From Bugulina stolonifera (taxonomy: Eukaryota > Bryozoa > Gymnolaemata > Cheilostomatida > Bugulidae): a DNA stretch of 64,000 bases. Position 1 is the first letter of the stretch. The number at the start of each line of letters is the position of its first letter. A program made the translations under genes and the position numbers. Below are positions 1 through 21,933 of this stretch, in pieces. The stretch spans positions 15,149,072 to 15,213,071 of the forward strand of contig OW285189.1 of assembly GCA_935421135.1 (NCBI GenBank), in the 5' to 3' direction. The notes below the pieces were generated by a model, which was not told where the DNA came from, ran no database searches, and saw only the letters and a program-made list of their open reading frames with translations.

Positions 1-9033
<9,033 letters not shown>

Positions 9034-10739
9034 CTACAGTAACATAAGAATAGAGGAGTAGATGTAGTTACATTCCAGCACACAGTAACACAATGCTAAG
9101 CTAAAACTGGCTATTATAGCAAACTGAGCATATGTTACATATTATATTAGCCATACAAAAGCTGTCAACTCTGTTCATGTAGTCAGGTACAGCTTGGTAC
9201 AATAACACAAGTGTGGAAGATGGAAGCAGCTTTTATTTGGAAACCCATTACAGGAGAAAAATATGAACGGATTAGGTCCTACAAGAACATGCCTACAAAA
9301 CATGAATCATGGACATTAATTATTTAGACCATTCAGCCATAGAAATTATCCTGAAAAAAACCGAAAAAAAAGTTTCAAAATTGGGGATTCATTTCAATTC
9401 AGTGAATTTTCTGTCAATTCTCACTTTACTAGTAAGAATTTAAATCTGGTAACAAAGCGAATGTTCCAGTCGAATTTCCTACATAGCAGCAGCAAAGGGT
9501 AAAGATGGTATCCATCTCGTGCAGCGATACCACTATGTAGGCCTATTAGGTAGGGATGTTTGTCAGTGAATTAGAACCAATATTCCGCAATTCATCAGGT
9601 TATGGAAAATCAAGTTGTTACATTGAGATCACCATCTTATTGGACCAACTTCTCAATGTGTAGATCAGAATGTTTTTTTTCACTATTTTGTGAATAGCCT
9701 ACACAAGGTTGCTGAGCAATTGCCACCAATATTGACTCGATAATGTCACAAAGTATAGTCAACATGTAGGCCTAGAACCTGTAGAAATTTGACAGCGCAA
9801 CTATCACTAACTGTTGCAAATCTGCAATAATTGCCATCTTGTAGCTCTGCAAACAACGTTAAAAATGTCCCCATAGAAACATAATAAATAATGTAGAATA
9901 TGATGATAATCACAGTTTTAAAACTGAAATGTCACCCTGTGTCACATCAAACGAACCTGACCTGATCTTGATTAACTAATAACATTGTCCGTGATTACAT
10001 TCAAACACCACAATTATCATGACTGACTACAGCAACAGTGCTCAACACAAGTTCAGGCGCACCACATTCAAAGATTTACTTACTTGCACCAACACCCATA
10101 CACTCCCTGGCTACTGACACAGTTACAGTGAGTAACAGTAGGCCTACTACTGACACTCCGTTATCGTCTCTACCAACTCTGATATGTATCATTTCATAAA
10201 TGATAGATGGCAGCATCCAACTCAAGCTCAAGTGAAATCAATGAGCTACCCTAGGGGCCAGGAACACATTACATTTAAACTTAGTCTTGGTTAGTTAGCC
10301 TGCACTAACTGTAACTCAAATGGCAACTGATTCTACTAAACAAAATTTAAAACTATTACTCCTCTACAATCACGTCCACTGTGCTACAACTGCCTAACCA
10401 CTCTCAGCTCATTCTAACCCTACATTCAAAATTTGCTGTTACTGGTCTACCCTACTCTCTGATAACTGTAACTCACTCACATATCTATGCTCTTTGCTTG
10501 CTCTTCCTTTTTCTCTACTCTACTGCTCTGGTCTTCTACTGCAGTCTTCTATCCTATGAAAGAAGTTCACCACCATTAAACCCAGGTGTTGCTGTATTGA
10601 TGTTGAAGCACACTCTGCCTTCTCATTTCAATACTAGCCTTCACAAGCACCCATTAGTATAGAGTTTCTATAATATGGAACAGTTGAGGTTATTATAATA
10701 ACAATCAGGAGTGAACAACTTTGTCATGCATTATCAACA

Positions 10740-10930
10740 ATGTCTATTTGGCTCCGCCCAATGACATCACTTCCGGGGATAAAAATAACCTTGGATCACT
10801 CCATCATGTGACTTCAATAATAACATTGACGTCGCTCATTGGCTAAATCACGACAAGCTCCGTCCTTATTGGTTGATGGTTGTTGACAACCCAGTAGCTA
10901 ACGTAACCTCGGGAAGAAGAGAAGATTTCT
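10740..10930. promoter_or_regulatory. Probable bidirectional promoter between RNF38-like and PNRC genes
   Basis: The RING gene (-) and PNRC gene (+) are divergent. Between them is a short stretch richer in CpG than its surroundings. It contains a TGACGTC-type CRE-like site near 10828, ATTGG (inverted CCAAT) boxes near 10838 and 10868, and a further GACGTC/CCGGGG context. These are typical parts of TATA-less metazoan housekeeping promoters. Start sites are not visible directly, so the limits are approximate. Confidence 0.5.
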
Positions 10931-12667
10931 GGATGTTTTAATTTTTTGGAAAACTGAACTAGTTCATTTCATATTGATATTTCTCATCGATTCACCATCA
11001 GTGAATTACATTTCTATGGTTTATGTTGTCAGTTCAATTCACTGCAACTGATTTTTCTTGACAAATAGCATAACAGTAAGTCGATAACTGAATAATATAA
11101 CAAACTTAACAAGTGATAATTCTATTCTCGACCAGTGACTTTGAGCGAGTTTTTGTCGCAGGCTCAGCACCTTACTACGCAATTTTATTTGGTAAGAGGG
11201 AGAGCACTAGTACAGTAACTTTGAAATTTATTGTCAGTACATGTAAGCCAACATATAGGCTACCTGAATTGTTCTAAGTAAGCTCACAAGTATTCTATTG
11301 TAATTGTCAAAAAATCATTTTATGGTTTTTAAAATGAGTACAAGAACTGAGACTAGGCAGTCGAGTCATTGAGCTAACTTAATCATTAAATATGGTTATA
11401 GTAATAATAAAAATGTAAAGCTGTTTGATTTAGTTCATAGACTAGACTTGACTGGCAAAGCCTGTTAAACTAATTTACTTGTCACTACCGTTAATAGTAT
11501 TATTATATTATAATATATAATTAATTATAGTCACTAATTAATTGTATCACCCTATCAAATCTGAAAATGCTATAACTACTGAATTAGATTTTTAATGAAA
11601 ATATTAATTGGCTCAATATTTGATGTTGATAAACACGCAAATCTAGTGTCGTCATAATTTGTAATTTCTAAATATTTAAATGATAAAATACAGCAAAATA
11701 GAGAATTTATAATTAAGTAGGCCTAAGTTTAAATAACAATAGATACAGATACGAGGTGTAGAGCTCAGAGAGCTCCCTGTCCATTCCTATTAATCAATGG
11801 TATAGGATTGGCTATGGGCTTAGGTTAATGTTGAGATAAATCAGTTGAAGTTATTTTGGTTATTGTAAGTTGTCTGCTCACAAATCACAAAATATTTTTG
11901 TTTTGGAGTCGTCGTCTTATGCTCAACTACATGTAAATTCTGTAAACTATAATTGTTTGGGAAAAATGTAATCTTGTGGTAGTTGGTATCTCTAGTAGGC
12001 CTAGTCTACTGTTAATCATATCATTAGCCTAACACCCAACAGTCAGGGAAATATAATAGTGTGAATAGATTTGGTATGAAGGTGGAAGCTACTCAGTAGA
12101 TTATTTGCACAAACAGACAATATTGGGCAGATTTGCATCAACACAAACAGCAGAGAAGCAGTTGTACGCTCACGGTTCTTAGTTGCTACATAGAAACAAA
12201 CTTATTCTGAACCTACCTTAACAATTTGTTTGTGGTGACACAGTGGCCATTTACCAGTGTAGATGCAATGTTGACAAATTGGTACAACAAAACTCGTGCC
12301 AAAGCACACCATATTACGTATCGCTAATCGGGCTCCAATTCGGTAATGATGAAGCTGACCCAAAGACAAGCTTAATCTTTGTACATTCACTGGAACAATC
12401 AATCTCTGTAGTGGCACGTAATCTCTCTAGTGTCCAACAGTCTATTTTATAAATAACAAGAGTTGTCAGGTTTTAATCATAAGATATTCTTCTGTTTCAA
12501 GGTGTGATAGGTTTGCCATTCTTATGATTCTTAGATTCACTGTACCTATATGTACATAGAAATGAATTTGTTGTGTAGATCAAACCAGTAGATTTACAAG
12601 ATCAACTAGCCCACCTTAGCAACCTGATTCATCTGTGGCGAAGGCTGATTCCTCAACTGGTGTTCTA

Positions 12668-13257
12668 ATGTGTCAAGCGGATGTGCAACTTGCCACAAGT
12701 GGGATGAGAGAGAACATTGAGCACTCGTCTCTTGACATGGAGTATAAGGTTATTATTAGCATGAAAATTGATATAAACTGTTGGGAAGAAATAGCTACGT
12801 TAGTTGTGAATAGATTCAGCTGTTTTTAAATAATTTGCTGTGACAAGTCGTGTGTTTTCTTTAGTTAAAAGAAAAGTCACCATCATCAAGACCTATCATA
12901 TCCCAAAGCCCAGATCAAAGCAATTCTTCAAAGCGACCAAAGAGCAGGACCAAAAAACTGCGATCTACCACAAATTCTCCTTCTACAACACCAACATCGA
13001 AGGCCATTTTCAAGAGCAGTTCCCCTATGCCAATCCCAGGGTCAAGGGCTAATGCGACATCGCCAAGCTGCTCCTCTGATGGTGAAAATCTATTTGCTGG
13101 TGCTAAATTCAATGATCCACCTTCGCCAAAATCACTGCCAAGACCACCAACTCACTGGATACACAGCCCAAATGGGGAGAAGACTCCCAACAGTTTGCCC
13201 ATACTGCATGATCAAATTGCTGCGCAACTGAAGACACTTTTGAAAGTTCAAAACTAG
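12668..13257 (+). CDS. PNRC: PNRC family protein (proline-rich nuclear receptor coactivator)
   Basis: Two coding exons, about 12620-12748 (ATG used here at 12668) and 12865-13257, joined in phase 0, giving about 157 residues; vertebrate PNRC2 is about 139. The C-terminus is diagnostic: FAGAKFNDPPSPKSLPRPPTHW followed about 25 residues later by QLKTLLKVQ. This matches the conserved PNRC1/PNRC2 tail order of AGAKF, PPSP, LP(K/R)PPxHW and the terminal QLKTLLKVQ. In vertebrates this proline-rich segment binds the EVH1 domain of DCP1A and links UPF1 to decapping in nonsense-mediated decay, and also binds nuclear receptors. A basic RPKSRTKK segment lies upstream. Earlier exon(s) between about 10.93 and 12.6 kb are probably 5' UTR; an open reading frame runs upstream of the ATG to the acceptor at 12619, so an earlier start in another exon is possible. 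Confidence 0.88.
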
Positions 13258-16200
13258 TGATGGGACAGTTTGATTAAGGCTATACATTCCTCTTGAAGTA
13301 TTACATATAGCCACAACTGATAGGTCCATTACACAATAGAGTATTACTTTCCTGGGCAATTTACTCCTTTACCCAGACGAATATAGTTATGTATAAATTT
13401 CCTCTAGCCCATAGTTGATAGATCCGTTACATACAATCAAGGATTTAAAGCAGTTCCTCTGCAAGTGAATCACATGAGTCTATCTCAAACTATTGTAATA
13501 ATTATATATCTAAGATGCATATCTGAACAGTGTACAGTGTTCACGCTATTATCTATATATTGTATTCAGTTTTTGCAATGGTACAGGCCCGTTTGTTATA
13601 CTAATGAAACGGCAGGTTAGGGAGCTTTTTAAATTGTGACAGTCAACAGTCTCAACTGATATTATTATATGAATAAGACTGTTTTGTTTTGTGCAATTTG
13701 TAAAGATTACGAGTACATTACTATAATGTTACATGTATTTTAAATATTTTTTTAAGTTTATGGAGATGAGTATTAGCCAGGCATGTTTTATATTAATGTA
13801 GATGTGTAAAACGGAAAGTGCTACGGAATTTTCATAGGATTGTTGGTTAGAGCATTAATGTAAACCATACTTTGGATTGATACTCTGTCAGGGCATACCA
13901 TTTTTACTATAACTACATAACTATAATAGTGTTTTCTTGTATCATAGTTTTGAGCCTCATTGTACATACATTGCTGTGTACATAGTTCTGTAATGACTGT
14001 ACTCAATGAGCCAAGCTCATAATGCCTGCTGTACTAGTATCTATTTAATCCAGATATTAATTACTACTATTGCATTGCTGATTTCTGATTCCTAATTACC
14101 AATATTGCTACTTTTTTGTTAAGCCTCTGGGCAAAACTTTTTCATTTTCTTTTTCCTTTTAATTTTCACTTTTGATTTTTGGGCCCTTTTAAGGGCCCTC
14201 AAATTATCCCCAAAGAGAATTTGTTCTGAAACCCTTTCAATGGGTTAAGATTGAAGCCTTGGCTAAGATTTAACTCTTGCCACCAACCATGTTATAGGCT
14301 ATGGTAAGACAAATAGGTAGGAGGGAGAACCCATTTAGTATACCTATTAATGACTGGAAGTTCTCACACTATTTCCTCCATTGAAATGATTATAGAATAG
14401 ATAATTCTATGGAAATTAGATTGAGAATCAAATCTTCACCCATTGGGTTAGATTTACTTGGAAATTGATTATGATTACCCAACCAATGTGAGCCATGTTA
14501 TTTTATTTTAATTTGCTAAGCAGTTGTGGATGTGCCAAATTCTGATTATAGTTGAAGACTACTGCAGAAAATAGTAAAAAATGTGGGCTAATGAGCAGTT
14601 TTCAGAGACATGGCTATCTAAGTTATCCTACTAGCTGAACAATAATTAGTTTCCAGTCCTGAGAAATGTGGGTTGCTGCATAGTCGGCATGCTGTATTCA
14701 CTTGGTATTTTAGGGTCTGAGCTAATATTAGTGGTGTTATCTAAAATAGTGCTATCCAGTAATATTAATGGTTTCAGTTTGTAGCCCGGTGTGTACTGCT
14801 ACTACCCATTTGTTGGCGGTGGTTGCTATAGTAACTATATGCTGCGAGTTGTGCTAACCTATCATGTGGTAGAACAGACTTACCGTACTTTTGTCCCACA
14901 TGACTACATGTTCATGTAGTTTTTAAGGTAAAGGTGCATTTGAATTGAATACAATAACTGTAGACATAAATCCTTTCATACAGTAGATTAAATTAGCTAA
15001 GAAAATAATAATCAATATCCTCAGTAATCACTTCACTGCTGCCACTGCTGCCTGCCCTTTCTATTGAGAAGTAAGAGATTCACTGGCAGCATTTACAACA
15101 GTGAAGGAATTTGCTGTATAGCTCACCATTGCTAAATAAGCTTCCACTTGCTATATATGTTACTAATAAGGCTGCTGTTATTTCTGGTAACAATTGGTTT
15201 GTTTTCATAATGCATAAGTTCTATTTTCCAGAAGAGAAACAACTTACCTTCAGATGTGAAACAATGCAAGGGAAGAGAGTGGCATGAACTGCCTGGTGGT
15301 CCACACTACTAAACTGTTCTAACTGTTTGGTGCAGTAGTGGAGAAATTTAGACAGCCTAAGATCCTTGGTTGGAGCTTGGGGGGGTCATTGAACTTCTCT
15401 TGCTTGAGTTTTGGCAACAAACCAAAGCTATCTCAAATATCTCTACTTGTGCACTAACTCTGAACTTTCCACTCTGTAATATCTGAGTTGGTTTTCGGTT
15501 GTGTTGTCACAGGTCTTTCATGTTGACAATTACAATGTATGTACTGTATAATAGTGTAGGAAATGTGTACCAAATAGCAGGTCATATAACCCCAAATATA
15601 AGTGATTTACACTTCTCTGTTTAGGTACCCGTTGCTTCCGGCTTGAGCTAGCCTACACTACATGTATGTGCTGCAACTGGATTTGGTAGAGTAGCGACAT
15701 GGCTGCTGGTGTTGTATCCCAAATTCATTCACAGCAGGTGAGATGTGCCAGCTGTGAATGGCTGTCAAGAATGATCCGATAACAGTGCTGAGGTCACTGT
15801 GCTACTACTGCAACCCATCACAATTAGTTAGCCTGTATTGTACTACAATTTTGTTTTCCATTAGAAAGAAACTTTATTGGAAATTTTAGTAGTTTTGGAT
15901 CTACATCAGTTTGCTCATGTGCAGCATTATCAAGCTAGTGTAAACTGTAAACCATGATTATATACACATGTCAAATAGATAGAAAAAATTATATTATGCA
16001 ATACTTTACAAAGTACATGCATATATGTGTGACATATCAAGTTCAAAATAAGTTGGAGATGTACACCTATACACACTTATATGCACAGTTCATGAGTTTG
16101 AATTATCTAGTTTGATTGGTCAATAAAGGCTCTATTACAGATCTAGGTTAATTTGTATACTGCTAGGTTAGTCTCTGTACAGTTGGCAGTAGACACTAGA

Positions 16201-17391
16201 CTACCATACCATTCTATCATTGCTACACTACTACTATTATATCCATAGAGTCAGAAGAAGGGAACTCGATGACTAGTCTATAAACGTGCAACTACCTAAA
16301 TTTTGAAGTTGTCCCCCTTTTTCACTCCCTGTGCGATGGTTATGTACATGTACATAATATATAGTTACCCAAAAGCCAACATCATTTGCTTTGCAATGTG
16401 CTGCACTACATCAGTTATTGGACAATGTGAAAATATAACTTAACTGCTGGTTAGAAATGTCTGTTTAGGTTTTTCATCAATGTCAAAAATCTACTTTTGT
16501 ATAAAAACTTACCAGTTGCTACTTGTAAATGAAATACAAACGTTTTTCAGAGAAATCAATTTATGAGAGCTCTACAATGGCTTAGCTGTATAGGACTGTC
16601 ACCTTGAATTTTTGGTATAACAATATATTGTAATAACACTCATTACCCTACTTTGGTGGCAAGTATCTGCTGGTATAGACACAAACTGACTCTTGGTAAA
16701 AATATTAACTTTGGAACCTGTTGAGCCTACAGCCTAGACAATGTTTGGTTTGGTTTTTCTCCCTTCGGTAAAATAACAAAAATACTTCTCTATCTGCCAG
16801 TACATTACACTTATCATACATTAAGCACTGCACTACACCAAATCATACCATTGCTTATCAAGTTATCTCTGATATGCCCTCATTCACCAGCGATAACGCG
16901 ATTGTTGAATTTTATTGATAAGATGGTAGCACCCTCCTATCATCTATGTGTGTTGGTACAGAACTACCTTGCAGTTATGTGGTCATTGGGTTAGAGTTGG
17001 CTTATGTGGAAGACTTGAAAACTGCAAAGAAAAATAATTTTCCATTGCTGCCATACCAACAATTGTAATATTGTATTATATCATTATAATTATTATTATT
17101 ATTATGTTAATGGCTTGCAATAACAAATAAACAATCTGGTGATATTACAATTACAATAATATCCTTTTCATTTCCAATAGAAATGGCCTTTCAATGGACA
17201 GCTATGCTTAATTATACCAACACAAAGACAGCATTAAATATATATTTAAATATTTTATAAAGGTAAAATAGATGAGAAACCTTAAATCTGTCAGATCAAT
17301 AAATAGCACTATATATCCATCTTGGAAGATTTACTACAGTTGAAAAACATCTTCTGTTGAGAATACTTGTGCACTTTAGCAGCAATAACTA
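13258..17391. other. Intergenic, PNRC 3' UTR to next gene
   Basis: No convincing coding exon on either strand. It includes AT-rich sequence, a short TTA microsatellite near 17090-17105 and one short inverted-terminal-repeat element at 15327-15457 (listed separately). The promoter and 5' UTR of the next gene presumably lie at its right end. Confidence 0.5.
15327..15457. mobile_element. Short TIR element (MITE), family M1
   Basis: The left end ggtgcagtagtggagaaatt is mirrored by the right end aatatctctacttgtgcac, giving imperfect terminal inverted repeats about 130 bp apart. Related copies sit at 59884-60030 and 60631-60763, with fragments near 24945-25045 and 40231-40255. There is no coding capacity. 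The superfamily is not determined; flanking TTA/TAA-like bases are suggestive only. Confidence 0.65.
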
Positions 17392-19410
17392 ATGTACGAT
17401 ATGGGACCAGTAGCAAATCACCTACAGCTTTCTCGACAACAAGAAAAGAAAAACATTTCTTTGGCACAACGGAGAAGTTCAAGACTTACACAACATTGTA
17501 AACAACAGTTTGACTCCGTCTTGCAGTCTAAAGATTTGGCAGACGACAACTCCAGCAAGTCTAAGCTATCCAGTAATGGAGGGAAAAATGCTGCAGCACA
17601 GTTAGCCTCATCTATCAAGTTATTTGGAAACACCAGAGCCTTGGAATACTATAATAGAAAGTTCAATCTCGTTGTACCTCAAAAGTTTAATATGCAATCT
17701 AAACCCTTGCATCTGTTTTATAACCATTGTGAATTTGTACCAAAACTGTGTGAAAGTTGGGCTTGTATTAGCAAAAGTAAGAAGAGCTATGTGGAGCAAA
17801 AGGAAACTAGGTAAACATGATTGTAGTGTAGTGTAGTATTAATTTTCTCATTTTCCTCTAACAATGATACCAAACAGGAGAGGAATTAAAAATTTAAATA
17901 TGCGTTTAATACTACTCTGTAATGCACATATTGCAATACAATGCTTGTAAATGTACCCGAACTGCATAATATTTTAATGTGTTCATATTATAGCACAGGC
18001 CATCTAATGTTTACACAGTATACAGCTTTTATGTATGTGTGTTACTGTTCCTACAGAAACTCAGAAAATACCAAGTCAGGAGATTTCACCACTAATAACC
18101 TGCCATCAATCACTAAGGCTGAGCTGGAGGTAAAACCTGAGCCCAATATTGTCATTGAAAGACATAGCCCTGGTGCAACTGAAAAGACTCAAAAGGTGCC
18201 TCCGACTACCGTCATACCATTCATTGATATTCAGGTGAGGCCTTGGATCACACATTACATCAAATAATTTGTAAAATGCACGAGGTTGTTTAATTCAGGA
18301 CATATTCATATTATATAATACTTTATTACTGATAAATGCCACTAATTTCTATAATATCATTAGCATTGTAATAAATGGCCCAATAACACTGATTCATATC
18401 TATATGTAGGTTGAACAGAGAAACAAATCAACAAGTCCTAACCTTCAGAACATCATATCGAAACAAACAATAAAAACCCAACCTCATCTTTTCTTTCTAA
18501 AGATACAGACCAGTGATCGGCCATCATCTGCGAGGTAAGTGCAATTTATACATGATTTTGACATTGCCAGGGTTTTCCAGTAGACCTACTTGTACATGAT
18601 ATGGGTTTAGGTTTACCCTTCAATTGTCTTAACCTCAGACACATACCTAAGGCTACATTAAATTGCATTGTATGCAAGATTGCTCCTGATTGTTATCAGC
18701 CAATCACATTCATCATGTACAGTAGGACAATGCTATAAGCCAGAGATAATTGTAGTTCCAACTTTGCATGGGACAGAGATTAAATTTGTCGTTCTATATA
18801 TTTGTCAATAATGAGCATTTTTAGGTGAAAAACCGTGTAAGGTACAAAGAAATTCACTTCACAGGGTTCATCATGGAAGCAGAGCGGTTTTGCCAAGCTA
18901 TCTTAGTAAAGAAAATTCATGTTTTGAAAAGTAGGAGGCTTTCTTATAAGAAAAGACAACTTCCAGTTAGAAAATGAACATTTGCGTTGCTATTGTTTGT
19001 GATTATTTGTTGTTGAGAGACTGCATTAATTTGTAGATTCAACCAATGGTTATCTTCGTAATCTTAATGTGTTTTTATTTTAAAGGTCAAATGTCTCACG
19101 AAGGTCATCTCGTTCAAGAAGAGAATCCTGTGCACAGACAAGTAGAAATCATTGGGTTGACGAAATAACTGTATCTGGTAGTTGCTATAGCAACAGGAAT
19201 ATAAAACAAAGAAATGAACCAAAATCTAGTTTCAAGCATCAGACCAGGTTGCTAGATGTCAGTGGCTTTGAAAGCAAACATGGACAAGAAGGACGACTCC
19301 CAGAGCTTGTCTGTCCAAGTTCTTCAGAAAAATCACGATCATATACCTGTGGTCGCTGGGTTCTGGAATCCAACTTCAAGCGTAGTATGAGAACAAAACC
19401 TCTTATTTAG
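17392..19410 (+). CDS. Uncharacterised 348-residue basic/serine-rich protein
   Basis: I do not recognise this gene. Four exons fit together in phase: 17392-17810, 18057-18234, 18410-18534 and 19086-19410, totalling 349 codons including TAG. The ATG at 17392 opens the first exon. The protein is rich in Ser, Arg, Lys and Gln. It has an N-terminal RRSSRL motif, a central acidic/proline stretch (EVKPEPNIVIERHSPG), an SR-like SRRSSRSRRES segment in exon 4, and a compact C-terminus GRWVLESNFKRSMRTKPLI that looks like a conserved tail motif. No signal peptide or membrane segment is seen. Composition suggests a nuclear or chromatin/cytoskeleton-associated protein, which is inference only. Consistent splice phases across four exons argue that it is real. 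Confidence 0.7.
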
Positions 19411-21933
19411 GTGTTTGGATAGTCATATGTAAGGTAAAAACCTGGTAGTAGATAAAAAGATATCCTTTGTGCACTACCCACTGAAGTCATATGAGATTTA
19501 GGCCATATTTATTGTCATAGTTATTTTTATTGCAGGGAATTATTGTGAGCAAGGGTAGGCTATTTGCCTATGTTTACAGTTGTGGAACCACACTCATGCT
19601 GGCCAAAAAAATAAACTGTAAAATCACACAGGTTATCGTTAATATACTTTTTTAGTGTGAGATAATAATATACTACATGTATATTGCCATTATACATGTA
19701 CATAAATATATTACAAACACGGATAAAACACTATGAATTACTATTTTACTTGAATTAAATTCCATTGCAAATTGTATGATAACAGAAAGAATTAGAGAAG
19801 TGCTGTATTTGCTGCATGCAACTGGAGATCATAATAAAAAATCGTATGCTAATTACATGTACAATGACTTGTCTTCATCATCACTACGTTTAACAGGTAC
19901 CAAAGCCTCAACAGATCTGACAGGCTAGTGGTCTACTTGCATATTAAGAGATTTTTTTTATTTTCCATCATATTTCAACTATACCCACCCCAGTGCAGCC
20001 ACCTGGGTTGTTTGTAATGCCTACCTTCCTTGTTTACCCACTAGTAATACTACTAATCAAACGGCACACTATTCAACTAACAATGGTGTTAAAACAAATA
20101 ATTATGGAGAAAGGTTTCTACCAGTGCATATTTTAACACATACAGATAATACTTTTATAAATCATCTTACATGTACTTTTATTATTTCATCTTTACCCAC
20201 CTGAAGTATATTTCAGTATTTCTACTTGCATAGCCTTAGCATAGTATATAGCATAGGTATACTAATTTCCTGCAGATAAATGATATAGGATAAGGCTAGC
20301 AGAGTATAATTTAATTCAAGATTCATATCACTTTGGAAACAAATACTTCCTATACAATAATTGATAAATTATATTGATTTTATACAAATAGAAATTCATG
20401 TGTTATGCTCATAGCAAAAACTTCTGCAAATTATGAACATATCACCACAACCTTCAGATCTCTAAGTAATTATTAAGATGTTTATTTATGTTTTTATATT
20501 CTTTCTTTTTATTGCATTGAATATATTGGAAGTGAACCTTTCATGGCTGTATTTTTATGTTCCTTTTTGCTATGGTACATTTCTTCTATTTCAATTTAAA
20601 ACTTTCAGCCAAATACTGAGCTGAGCTTCTCTTGTATCCAACAGAGGAGCAGGAGATACAATGGCACAATCTTATTTTTATCAATAGTTGTTCTTGTTCT
20701 ACTGTTAGTATAAAACATAGCTGCATAATTTCGAAGTTGTTTTCTCTCGTGCATTGTGCCATCTTATGGAGTTAGCTTCTTTATAATCAGGAATTTTCGC
20801 TAGTGAAAATTGTTAGTATGGCCTTAGTTACTAGTATTAGTTACTAGAATATTACCTAATGCAGTTTAGTTAGTCGCCATAGAGTTATCTATCTGGGTCT
20901 GGCTTATGACAATCACAGGCTACAAATCCAAACAGCGCTCTATTTGAACATAATTTCGCTTCTGTTGAGCAATAGAATATTTCATTTTTAGTTGCATAAT
21001 TTTATTATATTATATTATACTTATAGTTATAATAGCGTTGCCTCCTTGGACTTGGAGTTATCTTTTAGTTGTATCCATCTTTTTAGCTTTTAATTTCTGT
21101 TTGTATAAATATTATACAAATTCAACCACATGATATTCTAATTCTTAGCTGCATAATTCAAAATATTAATATAGTTTAGTAAGTATTAGTATGCTCTAGC
21201 TCTTGAATTTTAGGGCCTACAGTGTACTGCTGTTTTTGAGGAGTATTGTTTTGAATCCATAGCTACGTATTCGTCGGTTTCTCACGATTTTCTTTTGTTC
21301 TTTAAATTACAGTACCGTAGGCTCTACTAACCTTTTATAATTATGACAATTTTACTGTTGTTTATATCATATCATCATATAAACAACAGTTTATTGTAAA
21401 CTGTTTTTAGAGTTGAATGGAGCTAATAGACAACTAAATAGTGATAAAATAGTTTTAACTTTATTGGTGTTCAAATTTGCTAAATATTAATCGTATAATA
21501 GACTTATAATTATATAATAATAAAATAATAAAATACATGATGTTTTTTACGCAAGGAATTTGTTTATTGAGCAGTCAATTTAATTATAGTTAATATTAAA
21601 TATTAGAGCCTACAGTAGATGCATAGTATTATATATATAATATAATATTAAGATATTTGCGTCTGAGAATAGTTTCAAAAGTGGTAGGCTACTGGACTGT
21701 TCTTAAATTTGGTTCACTGAATATTTCAATAGCTGTCCAGTTATCATCATCAAGCTGTCTCCCAAACTATCACTTTTGTTCCAAATGCCTACTGGCAGGT
21801 GGTAGCATTCATGCTGCTTTGCCAAATAAGGGTCATCACTGATGCTTTTTATTATTTTATCAAATTGGGTTATAACTTATAATTCGATTAAAATTCATAT
21901 TAATATTAATGACTGTATACTTTCATAGGAATA
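19411..21933. other. Intergenic, AT-rich
   Basis: No gene supported. It contains a 14-bp perfect inverted repeat (actgttgtttatat, 9-bp loop, at 21354-21390). The HURP-like gene's 5' UTR probably ends with the acceptor TTTCATAG just before 21929. Confidence 0.5.
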
